From: Ricordea florida
Taxonomy: Eukaryota; Cnidaria; Anthozoa; Corallimorpharia; Ricordeidae
Direction of reading: 5' to 3'
DNA: 64,000 nt
Assembly (NCBI GenBank): GCA_949710005.1
Contig: OX453280.1
Span: 6,416,034-6,480,033 of the forward strand
The position numbers and the translations under genes are program-made. The stretch's first letter is position 1. Every line of letters begins with the position of its first letter. This document shows, piece after piece, positions 41,066 to 48,112 of this stretch. The notes beneath the pieces are model-generated. The model was not told the DNA's origin. It did no database searches and saw only the letters and a list, made by a program, of their open reading frames with translations.

Positions 41066-41658
41066 GCGAGCTTTTCGCGCATTTCTGCGACCAGTTCGCT
41101 GCGAATCTCGGTCCGCAGCTTTGTCAGATCGAGGTCCTCGTTTTTTGTCAAAGTTTTTTGTTTAATCTCGCGCTTGAGAGTTTCATATTTTTCAACCTCA
41201 GACAGAATAAGTTTAAATTCGGTAGCGCTGATTTGGTTATCCTGTAAGGCTTTCGAGACCAGGTCGTTGATGGTACTCAAATTCGTCTCACCAACCGTGA
41301 CGGTTCGCTCATGCTTGGAGATCTTTACGGCGATCCGTTTACTGACCCGGACCATCGATGCTGACACGATTCCGAAGATGCCACCAATAGCACCCAGTGG
41401 AACCCCAACGACAATCCCAAGGCCGGTCAAAGAGGCGGCTAGGCCCGAAGCCGAAAGTATAACGCTCAGACTTCCAGCGGTTAAAGCTACCCCGTTTAGA
41501 ATTGTCCGAGAGCGGGTATATTTTTTCCGAACCCCCTCGTAATGGGCGATACTGTTTTTTAGGGTGGTCTGAATGTCACAAATCTTTTGAAGTCGAAACG
41601 AATGCCCCTCATCGTTGGGGGCGGTGGGAACCTTTGGGTACAAACAATCAGATTCCAT
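41062..41658 (-). CDS. Polinton-associated membrane protein with two adjacent TM segments
   Basis: 198 aa. The N-terminal third is charged and helical (LQKICDIQTTLKN, YEGVRKKYTRS). A long hydrophobic Gly/Ala-rich stretch (TILNGVALTAGSLSVILSAS; GLAASLTGLGIVVGVPLGAI) follows, likely a membrane hairpin, then a basic helical tail with KHERTVTVGETNLSTINDLV. This architecture recurs next to capsid genes in cnidarian Polinton-like elements as I recall; the function is unknown, possibly a virion or membrane-penetration factor. The start at 41658 lies 4 bp after the stop of the upstream capsid gene, and a TATATA motif overlaps that stop. Confidence 0.6.
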   Translation of the reverse strand: MESDCLYPKVPTAPNDEGHSFRLQKICDIQTTLKNSIAHYEGVRKKYTRSRTILNGVALTAGSLSVILSASGLAASLTGLGIVVGVPLGAIGGIFGIVSASMVRVSKRIAVKISKHERTVTVGETNLSTINDLVSKALQDNQISATEFKLILSEVEKYETLKREIKQKTLTKNEDLDLTKLRTEIRSELVAEMREKLA

Positions 41659-41662
41659 ACCC

Positions 41663-42343
41663 CTATATACAGAGTTCTAACAAAACTTCAACCTTGGTCG
41701 ACGGCACCGTCCAAACTCGAAAGAGATTTCTTTTTGTGGGGTCGACGGGGAGATAAAACGGTCGCAAATGCCACACCGAAGGACCTTGAAGCTTCAGCGG
41801 TTCGACCTTCGCCAGGAGATAGGAGGGCTTGCCATCCTCATACGAATTGTTGGGGGTCACCAAATCGCAGTAGATTGAAACAGAGGGCGGCCCCCATTGT
41901 ACAGGAACGTGAATCAGAACGCGCGGGACTTCGGATATCCCCAACAAGTCGGCTAGCTTGATGTCTAGGATCACCTGTACTTTCGAGAAGAAATACACTC
42001 CAGTAGCGGTTATCCGAAGTTCACAAGTGCCCGCGGCGACATCCTTTCCATGCCCATAGACAATTGCCTGTTGTAGACAGTGGAGGTTGTACTCCCCCTT
42101 CGGAATTGAGACCAGAATGTTCCCTTTCGCTTTCCTGATCGTGGCAAAATCGGCTTTTCCTTCGTGAATGAGGTTCAATTTGTCCCATGAGTTGAGAGCG
42201 AAGAAATATAAATCCATCGTTTTAAGTACTGTGAGCGTTATTTCAGGGATCTTCACGGTTCGAGCTGCGACACTCGAGAGCTCGCCACCGACCGGAGGGT
42301 GAAGTTCGTTTACACCCTCGCTTGCCGCTATGCTGAGGGACAT
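41663..42343 (-). CDS. Candidate minor capsid (penton-like) protein
   Basis: 226 aa from ATG 42343; an in-frame upstream codon exists but this ATG follows a TATATATA box by 14 bp. Beta-rich sequence without membrane segments: LSSVAARTVKIPEITLTVL, LNLIHEGKADFATI, LRITATGVYFF, VQWGPPSVSIYCDLV, FYLPVDPTKRNLFRVWTV. The SxxIYCDLV and PxYxPV-like blocks match the C-terminal half of single-jelly-roll penton proteins in Polintons as I remember them. Divergent to the 469-aa gene with only 26 bp between starts. The role as vertex protein is inferred from these motifs and from its place in the capsid block. Confidence 0.6.
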   Translation of the reverse strand: MSLSIAASEGVNELHPPVGGELSSVAARTVKIPEITLTVLKTMDLYFFALNSWDKLNLIHEGKADFATIRKAKGNILVSIPKGEYNLHCLQQAIVYGHGKDVAAGTCELRITATGVYFFSKVQVILDIKLADLLGISEVPRVLIHVPVQWGPPSVSIYCDLVTPNNSYEDGKPSYLLAKVEPLKLQGPSVWHLRPFYLPVDPTKRNLFRVWTVPSTKVEVLLELCI

Positions 42344-42369
42344 TTTATTTAACCGCGTATATATACACC
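42344..42369. promoter_or_regulatory. 26-bp bidirectional late-type promoter
   Basis: The whole gap between two divergent ATGs contains GTATATATACAC (42357-42368), a near-palindromic TATA element that could serve both directions. Confidence 0.55.
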
Positions 42370-43779
42370 ATGGATCAATCCCACGAAATAGATCTTTGGT
42401 CTGTTCTAAAAACAGCGTTTCCAAAAAAGGCCGTAGAGTTCGGTAAAACCTTGGAAAAAATTAAATTTCCTAAACAGAGCAATTTTCCACAAGCTCTTCT
42501 TCTCCGCAGCCCGGACAAATACCCCGTGCCTGCCGTTCCGTTCGCTGAAACAGGCTCTGAAATCACACCGCTGCTTCGAGAGCTAGAGATCTTTGTTGAT
42601 CCTAAAATCTCTTTCCAAGCAGGAGTCCGAGACTTCTGGAAGGAAACTACTATCACACATCGCTCGGCAAAGGAGGCTCATCGTTGGCTTTCTTCTCCCA
42701 CGTACGAATATTGGCCTCAACAGCTGAACTTCGCCACATGGTGCGCAACTGCAGGGTGTGGGGTGTCGATTACCGACCCGACCAATAAAACCTTCCCGCC
42801 CATAGTTCAGGGGCTGCTTCGCTTCCACGTATACTTCACCATCCGCCGTATCCTATTCGAGCTCGGCTGTCCCCTCCCAGGAGACAAGGCGTTCCAAAAA
42901 ACAAACAACCCACTTCGCAAGTCCGCCTTTGAAAGCCTCTGCATCGAATTCGGACTACCTAGAACCCCCGACTTTCGTTGGAAGGGCGGACGAAACCACG
43001 GTCTTGGAGACGTGTTTATAACTTACCCAAGCGAGGGTCCAAAGAACTTGCACGTCATCCGTGGCTATGACACCGAAGCAAACACATGGCCTGATAGCCT
43101 GAATCTCTTCTCAGATGAGGGTGGGAAAAAGAATCAAGGTAATCTGTTGGCCTTTATCCGAAACGATGCCCACGGCGGAGCGCAATACAGCTGGTTTTCA
43201 CCGAAAAAGGGTGAAGGTCTGACGGAGGCTGGCATGGGGCGTCTCAATCGTAGTATCGAGGCTTTAGTTTATTGTGTTCTTGGCTCGCAAGTCAAAACCC
43301 GATCTACTATCGTGGGGGCGAGCGGCAGTGCTGTTGAGACCCGCCAAATGTTTAGACAACTTCTAGAGGAGACAATCGTAGTAAACGATATCTCCACCGG
43401 CATCCAGAACTATCAAAGGGCTTTGTCCGACGCCCGAGCGCAGCTGAATCTGGCCGTCGCCCCAGGGCTCTGGTTGCTTCCCAGCCGGCTTATTATCAAT
43501 TCAGACAGCGTGATCGGGTACAACAATGATCTCCAGAAAGCGACTAGCGATATGACTTTCGGGGTCAATCCGCGTGTGAACGAGCGGACACAACGCCGCA
43601 CGCCCGTTGCACCGAAAACAAAAGCCCCAACCCCCCTGCGGTCGAAAACAAAAGCCCCAGACCCCCTTGTACCGAAAATAACACCAAAAAGAAAAGAACC
43701 GGCCCCAACGGCGCACGAGCGAAATCTAGCTGCAGTCACTGTTGTGGCCGCAGGGGTAACTTGGTGGTTGTTTAGGTAG
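42370..43779 (+). CDS. Conserved Polinton late protein with C-terminal membrane anchor, 469 aa
   Basis: From ATG 42370. Recognisable blocks: YWPQQLNFATWCATAGCGV, RFHVYFTIRRILFELG, NHGLGDVFITY, FSDEGG...GNLLAFIRNDA, AGMGRLNRSIEALVYCVLG, RSTIVGASG, LNLAVAPGLWLLPSRLIINS. They match a protein that I recall accompanying capsid genes of cnidarian Polintons; it has no assigned enzyme function. The C-terminal part is Lys/Pro-rich with a repeated TKAP(T/D)PL motif and then one hydrophobic segment AAVTVVAAGVTWWLF at the very end, a tail anchor. It overlaps the convergent membrane gene by 8 bp. A virion or membrane role is inferred only. Confidence 0.65.
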   Translation: MDQSHEIDLWSVLKTAFPKKAVEFGKTLEKIKFPKQSNFPQALLLRSPDKYPVPAVPFAETGSEITPLLRELEIFVDPKISFQAGVRDFWKETTITHRSAKEAHRWLSSPTYEYWPQQLNFATWCATAGCGVSITDPTNKTFPPIVQGLLRFHVYFTIRRILFELGCPLPGDKAFQKTNNPLRKSAFESLCIEFGLPRTPDFRWKGGRNHGLGDVFITYPSEGPKNLHVIRGYDTEANTWPDSLNLFSDEGGKKNQGNLLAFIRNDAHGGAQYSWFSPKKGEGLTEAGMGRLNRSIEALVYCVLGSQVKTRSTIVGASGSAVETRQMFRQLLEETIVVNDISTGIQNYQRALSDARAQLNLAVAPGLWLLPSRLIINSDSVIGYNNDLQKATSDMTFGVNPRVNERTQRRTPVAPKTKAPTPLRSKTKAPDPLVPKITPKRKEPAPTAHERNLAAVTVVAAGVTWWLFR

Positions 43780-44775
43780 ACTTCTTCTTGTAGCGCTCGA
43801 TGAGAAACACGACCACGGCTACGATCAAGAGCCAGGCGTTTTTCGCTAAGAAACCAACAGCTTCTCCGGCCGTGCGGAAGAGGAACGAGACAATGGCGCC
43901 TATGGCCCCAGGTAGTAGCTCCCCGATCTTTTTTCCTATGGCCTTCAGTCCCCGCCCTACCCCTTGCGCTACGCCGGCGAGCCCCCGCTGTAAAGCCCCC
44001 AAGATAACCCCAATGACCGTTCCAGCCGCTACGAGAACCCCCAGGACCCCTACTCCGTATTTCTTGAAAATAGCCCGAACGCGGTCCCGCAGAGACATTC
44101 GCTCCTCAACAGCTTCACTTTCTCGCTCGAGTTCTTGAATCTCTTCCTCGCGCGCCGTAATCCGCGCCTCAGCGGCACGCCTATCTTCCGGTGAAGTATC
44201 GGTGGCGTCTCTTATCTCCTTGTCCTGTAGGTTTTGCTGTTCGAGCTCCTGAGTTCTGGCGTTATTCTGTTCCACGATCTCGTCCGTGGATGGGCCTAGA
44301 CGTTCTTTCAATTCTTTAGAGAAGTTCTTCGTTAAACTTCCATCCAAGGTTTTCAGTGTGCGCCACGTCGCGTTTTCGTCCAACCCATCACGAATCATAG
44401 TACGACCATCGCGCACGCCGATCTCGACTCCGTCAAGTCAAGGTATGGAAACTCGCTCTCCACCTCGAGCTTCGCATCTTCCAGCATTCTTTGTAGGATT
44501 GGCTTCCCAGTAACAGGGTTGGTCACCATCTTCGTTTTTGGTCGTGCCCCCTGCAACAACATTGTATCAACAGGGTCGGACGAAAACGACGTTTCTGCTG
44601 TGGCAGGCTCACGGGGACGACCTCGCGGTCTTAAGTCATACATCCCGAATTGTTCTCTACCCTCCGGCAGATCGGCGGGGTCGAAGCTGGGGTTAACCCT
44701 CCCACCTTCAGCGCCGGCGGGCTCGGGATCGTCGGGGGACAACAAAGGGGTCATTTCATCAGGGTTGATATCCAT
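43772..44775 (-). pseudogene. Coiled-coil/membrane late protein, split by a frame change at ~44400-44420
   Basis: The 5' frame (44775-44395) is acidic and Pro-rich (MDINPDEMTPLLSPDDPEPA) and ends in VESEFPYLDLTESRS... TGA. The 3' frame opens at 44416 without an ATG (GTG) and runs RDGRTMIRDGLDENATWRTL, then a long charged coiled coil (ARITAREEEIQELERESEAV), MSLRDRVRAIFKKYG, and two hydrophobic Gly/Ala segments (GVLGVLVAAGTVIGVILGAL; AWLLIVAVVVFLIERYKKK). The two overlap by 22 bp in a way that suggests one gene of about 330 aa with a one-base slip. Whether this is mutation or programmed frameshifting cannot be decided here. The 3' part closely resembles a recurrent membrane protein of cnidarian Polintons. 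Divergent from the capsid gene, 34 bp apart. Confidence 0.6.
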
Positions 44776-44809
44776 TTTTGTTTCTGCCTAGATATACAAG
44801 ACAAATAAA
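44776..44809. promoter_or_regulatory. 34-bp bidirectional promoter between membrane and capsid genes
   Basis: Contains GATATACAAG (44791-44800); on the minus strand it reads CTTGTATATC. It is the only sequence available between the two divergent ATGs, so it must hold the start signals of both. Confidence 0.5.
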
Positions 44810-46042
44810 ATGGCGTACATCTCCAAGAAGCTTGACCCCCTACAGGCGCTGCGCGATGTCATGGCCACAAAAGGAAAACGCGTCACCCACCGCTTGACCT
44901 TTAACCCTAGCTCAGCGATCCACAACGAGACTCTTTACGTGGACATTCCCAGACTTCCCGCCGACACCGTCCTAGTCCTAGACACCCTAGCCCTTGTAGG
45001 CGAGGTGTCGCTAGGCGGATCGTCGAAGCACGCCAACAATCGCGTTGTCGACAACCTGGGGCGCTGTTTGATTCGGCGCAGGATCGTCAAGATTGGCGAT
45101 AAAACCCTAGAGGACCTGGAGCGCGCTGACCTAGTTGGAGTGTTCTCCGACCTGTGGCTTCACACTGAAGAGCGAGCTAACCGTATCGAGCAAGGGATAC
45201 AGACAACCGCGGTCAACAAAATCCGCTCAGAGGCCGGAGACAAAGGCGATGTGGCAGGGGACGTAGCAATTGCCGAGAGCTTCCCCAAATATAGGATCCC
45301 ACTTGACTTTGAGCTCTTGCGCAACCACGGCGTTCTCCATACGGCTAGTCTTCCACCAATTAGGTTGGAGCTCACCCTCGCCGCCGCCAAAGATGTCATC
45401 CTAAGCTCGGATCCGACCAAGATTGGGGGCTACACACTAAAAAACATAGAACTGGTGTATCAGGTGATTGAGTCCCCCGGTTACGCGAAGCACATCACGA
45501 ACGTGGTTCTTTACAACCACATCTCGCACTACAAAGTGATCTCCTTTGCGAAGGCCGCCGAGACAATTCTCACGGACAACATCCCCGTGCAACTCAAGAG
45601 CTTTGTGGGTGTCCTGTTCCTGTTCGTCGACCCGTTCCCCGCGGGAGGACGACACAGCGAAGCCTTCCCGAATCCGGGGGTAGCAAAGGTTGAGTTCGAC
45701 TTAAACGGCGTCCCCAACACGCTGTACCCCAGCGGCATGCTCCCCGCAGATATTTGGGAGACGGCGCGAGCCGGCGCAGAATGGTTGGTGCACCCCCCAG
45801 CTCCACTCTCGGTGGTCACCCGCCCTACTGGGTTCTCACATGATAAATACGGGATCTTCATCGATCTCCGCACGTCTCGCGACCACCTCGTTCACGGCGA
45901 CGGACAAGCAGCTCTCGGTCCGGGAAAAAATCTTCAGTTCCGGATCTATCGAAAAGCCGGCGGTTCTGGGCACGCCAACTGCCACGTCTTCCTCCTAGGC
46001 GACGCAGCATTCGACTTCGGTAGCCAAGTCGTCCACTATTAA
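44810..46042 (+). CDS. Major capsid protein (Polinton type, double jelly-roll)
   Basis: 410 aa from ATG 44810 (AAAATGGCG). Beta-rich, no membrane segments or signal. Family blocks: RLTFNPSSAIHNETLYVDIP, LVLDTLALVGEVSL, NRVVDNLGRCLIRRRIVKIG, DLWLHTEERANRIEQGIQ, KYRIPLDFELLRNHGVLHTA, LPPIRLELTLA, GGYTLKNIELVYQVI, LKSFVGVLFLFVDPFPAG, LNGVPNTLYPSGM. Order and length suit the Polinton hexon-like capsid protein, which forms trimeric pseudo-hexagonal capsomers. It lies in the centre of the late block, divergent from a membrane gene and 17 bp before the packaging ATPase. The frame is intact. Confidence 0.82.
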   Translation: MAYISKKLDPLQALRDVMATKGKRVTHRLTFNPSSAIHNETLYVDIPRLPADTVLVLDTLALVGEVSLGGSSKHANNRVVDNLGRCLIRRRIVKIGDKTLEDLERADLVGVFSDLWLHTEERANRIEQGIQTTAVNKIRSEAGDKGDVAGDVAIAESFPKYRIPLDFELLRNHGVLHTASLPPIRLELTLAAAKDVILSSDPTKIGGYTLKNIELVYQVIESPGYAKHITNVVLYNHISHYKVISFAKAAETILTDNIPVQLKSFVGVLFLFVDPFPAGGRHSEAFPNPGVAKVEFDLNGVPNTLYPSGMLPADIWETARAGAEWLVHPPAPLSVVTRPTGFSHDKYGIFIDLRTSRDHLVHGDGQAALGPGKNLQFRIYRKAGGSGHANCHVFLLGDAAFDFGSQVVHY

Positions 46043-46059
46043 TCGACGTCCTATATACT

Positions 46060-46707
46060 ATGGATTGTCTCACCGATTTGATACCCGGCCACCTGCTTAT
46101 CGTCGGTCCAACCGCTTCCGGGAAGTCGAGACTGGTCGTCGAAGCTCTCCGTGGTCCTTTTCGTGGGAAGTTCCACGTCGTGTGTTTGATTTGCCCGACG
46201 TACGTCCACAACAAAACATATCGGGGATTTGCCCTGAAGGACCCCGGCTTCGTCGCCCTGGCGCCATCGAACTCGGGCGGTGAAATTGAGAAGTGCCTCC
46301 GGTTGGCGGTCGCGGTCTTCGAAGGACGTGGCCAGGTGTTGCTTATTCTGGACGACTGCGCCGCCAGTGAGGACGTAAAAAGACATCGCAGCGCTTTGAT
46401 CGAGCTGGCTTTCTCTGGCAGGCACAAGAATTTTTCAGTATGGCTTTTGATCCAACAATACACGAGCGTGGCAAAAGCGTTCCGGGAGAATGTGGCAGCG
46501 ACGTTGACGTTTTACAGCCCGAGCGAGCTCGACGGGAAAACGCTTTGGGAGAACTACGGGGTGAGACACTCGAAGGAGGAGCGGCACCAAATGCTATCCG
46601 CGCTCAAGGAGCATCCGTACGCCAGACTTTGCTTCCGTCTCCGCCATCCATTCCATATCGTGTTGGAAATCCCAGCTCCCAGCAAAATTGTTTCGGCAGA
46701 TATATAG
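46060..46707 (+). CDS. DNA-packaging ATPase (FtsK/HerA, A32-like)
   Basis: 215 aa, start ATG 46060, directly after CTATATACT. Walker A is LLIVGPTASGKSR (residues about 12-24); Walker B is VLLILDDCAASED (about 91-103); a conserved Gln sits in WLLIQQYTSVAK after a HKNFSVW strand. The length fits the compact genome-packaging ATPases of Polintons and adenovirus-like and NCLDV elements. It would pump element DNA into the capsid. The C-terminus ends in GCA GAT ATA TAG, so its stop is part of the TATATAG motif of the next gene, which starts 2 bp later. The frame is intact. Confidence 0.85.
   Translation: MDCLTDLIPGHLLIVGPTASGKSRLVVEALRGPFRGKFHVVCLICPTYVHNKTYRGFALKDPGFVALAPSNSGGEIEKCLRLAVAVFEGRGQVLLILDDCAASEDVKRHRSALIELAFSGRHKNFSVWLLIQQYTSVAKAFRENVAATLTFYSPSELDGKTLWENYGVRHSKEERHQMLSALKEHPYARLCFRLRHPFHIVLEIPAPSKIVSADI
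46701..46707 (+). promoter_or_regulatory. TATATAG motif overlapping the ATPase stop codon
   Basis: TATATAG ends with the ATPase stop and lies 3-9 bp before the ATG at 46710. The same overlap of stop and TATATAG occurs on the minus strand at 41663-41669. Confidence 0.5.
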
Positions 46708-46709
46708 TC

Positions 46710-47240
46710 ATGGATGACACCGTGCTGGATGAAATTCTCCGCGAAGAAGGGATATGTCCCAGCGACCCTTCCGTAGACGATGCTCGGGACGAACGGGAGG
46801 CGCTGGCTATTCTCGCGGCCGCGGGCAATACCAAGGAGTACTTGGGGAAGGAGTTGTCGCTGGGCGACGTCCACAAGCTCTCGAGGAAGGAGGTTGCTTC
46901 GCTCCATCTTCGTTACCAGGTGACCCTCGGAAAGCAGGTCAAGCACAGTCTCTCTAGCGGGGTTTTGAAGGTCGCGTGCAAGGCGGTCGGTCATTTGTTG
47001 GGAGCAGTAGGGAAAAAACTGGATTCCGAGGAGGCACTGTTAACAGACCTCCAGCAGGATGCTCTGATTCGACGTGAGTTGAGCTACGGAGCTGGCTGGA
47101 TCGCTGTCAACGGAGGTCGATTGGTGGCGCTAGTGGCTGCACTGGCTCAAGTAGGTTGCCACACAGAGTCTTCGACGGCCGCAGGCCCAGATGCTAGCGA
47201 TCCTGTGGTTCCTCTTGCAGAGTCTTCGACGGATCGCTAG
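46710..47240 (+). CDS. Polinton late protein, 176 aa, unknown function
   Basis: Starts ATG 46710. N-terminal acidic stretch (MDDTVLDEILREEGICPSDP), then ELSLGDVHKLSRKEVASLHL, KQVKHSLSSGVLKVACKAVG and LGAVGKKLDSEEALLTDLQQD, then a small Gly/Ala helix (GRLVALVAALAQVG). The order resembles a conserved protein downstream of the ATPase in other cnidarian Polintons; no enzymatic motif is seen. The C-terminal tail contains a direct ESSTAAG / ESSTDR repeat (the codons TCTTCGACGG appear twice). Confidence 0.6.
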   Translation: MDDTVLDEILREEGICPSDPSVDDARDEREALAILAAAGNTKEYLGKELSLGDVHKLSRKEVASLHLRYQVTLGKQVKHSLSSGVLKVACKAVGHLLGAVGKKLDSEEALLTDLQQDALIRRELSYGAGWIAVNGGRLVALVAALAQVGCHTESSTAAGPDASDPVVPLAESSTDR

Positions 47241-47296
47241 GGTCCCGCTAGCAATTTTTTGGTGTTTGTATAGTATACGAGCCCTGTCTGAAAGTG

Positions 47297-47629
47297 ATGG
47301 AAGAAGAAGATCGTATTACAGCGCCGGCCGCTCCCGTAGCTCCGAATAAGCAGAAGGATCCTAAGAAGGTCGCTGCTGGCCGAGCCCTCGCAGCTAGGAA
47401 CAAAGAAGCTCGACAAGCTCTGGCTCGAGAGCGGGCTCGCGAGAGCCACGACGACGAACCACACCGAGCTACGACAAGATGGAATTGGGGGCTCCTGATT
47501 GCCGCAGGGAGCCTCTTCGCCAGTCTGTATAGTCTGTATCTAGCGCATCTCAAGCAACCGCAGCAGCAGCAGCCAAAGCTTACTCACCCGCCACCCGAGC
47601 ATGCGCGGCCTCGCGAAATTATGGAATAG
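47297..47629 (+). CDS. Small basic membrane protein of the element, 110 aa
   Basis: ATG at 47297, preceded by TTTGTATAGTATACG. N-terminal half is Ala/Lys/Arg-rich (KQKDPKKVAAGRALAARNKE ...), then a hydrophobic segment NWGLLIAAGSLFASLYSLYL followed by a short Gln/Pro/His-rich tail. The layout (basic KNPKxVxAGxxLAxxNK-like head plus a single TM) recurs in Polinton late regions. Function unknown, possibly a structural peptide. Confidence 0.6.
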   Translation: MEEEDRITAPAAPVAPNKQKDPKKVAAGRALAARNKEARQALARERARESHDDEPHRATTRWNWGLLIAAGSLFASLYSLYLAHLKQPQQQQPKLTHPPPEHARPREIME

Positions 47630-47651
47630 ATTTTTGTATTGTATAGTCTCG

Positions 47652-47867
47652 ATGGACAACAAAGTCATAAACACTGTTGTCGAAGCGGCAACTCTGACAG
47701 GCATTGCTGCTGGTATCGGTTGGTTGGGGAAAAAAGTTCTCAAAACGCCTATGATCTCGGACCCTTCCTCGTCGATTGAAAACTACGCGAAGTGGGTTGC
47801 AGTTCTCTCGGGAGCCGTCGCAGCTAGGCAATACTTAGTCGATAAAAAGATAATCCCAACTGAGTAG
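47652..47867 (+). CDS. Small Gly-rich membrane protein of the element, 71 aa
   Basis: ATG 47652 follows TTGTATAGTCTCG. MDNKVINTVVEAATLTGIAA then GIGWLGKKVL and a second hydrophobic stretch AKWVAVLSGAVAARQYL. Two short amphipathic or membrane helices. The stop is 2 bp before the next ATG, so the two are likely translated from one transcript or an overlapping one. Confidence 0.6.
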   Translation: MDNKVINTVVEAATLTGIAAGIGWLGKKVLKTPMISDPSSSIENYAKWVAVLSGAVAARQYLVDKKIIPTE

Positions 47868-47869
47868 AG

Positions 47870-48112
47870 ATGGCAACCATAGCGTTGATGCTTGGTGGGG
47901 CTATCCTGAACGCTACGGCCTTCGTAGGTGGGTCGTATCTCGCACGGGCGATTTCTGGGAAAGGTCCCGATGCAATGGCGGCTGAGCATAAGCGTCACGA
48001 CAAAGCTTTGGAAAAGTTCCAGGCTGACTGGGCTGCCTTTCAGAAACGCCGCGAGAATCTGGCTGATTGGGATCCGGTACACCGCGATCCGGTACACCGC
48101 GGTGACAACTAA
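47870..48112 (+). pseudogene. Membrane/coiled-coil late protein truncated by the internal deletion
   Basis: 80 aa from ATG 47870. The start MATIALMLGGAILNATAFVG, then GSYLARAISG and a charged helix EHKRHDKALEKFQADWAAFQ, matches a recurrent small Polinton protein. From about residue 68 the frame enters the duplicated 15-mer GATCCGGTACACCGC (48071-48085, 48086-48100), which on the other strand is polymerase coding DNA, and stops at 48112. The family protein is normally longer. The join marks a deletion that removed the 3' ends of both this gene and the convergent polymerase. Confidence 0.6.
48071..48100. repeat. Direct 15-bp duplication at the deletion join
   Basis: GATCCGGTACACCGC occurs twice in tandem exactly where a late-gene frame on the plus strand meets the truncated polymerase on the minus strand. 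Confidence 0.9.

Noticed and set aside
44519-44791. Plus-strand frame opposite the split membrane gene
   Set aside because: Shadow of the minus-strand gene; no promoter motif or family blocks.
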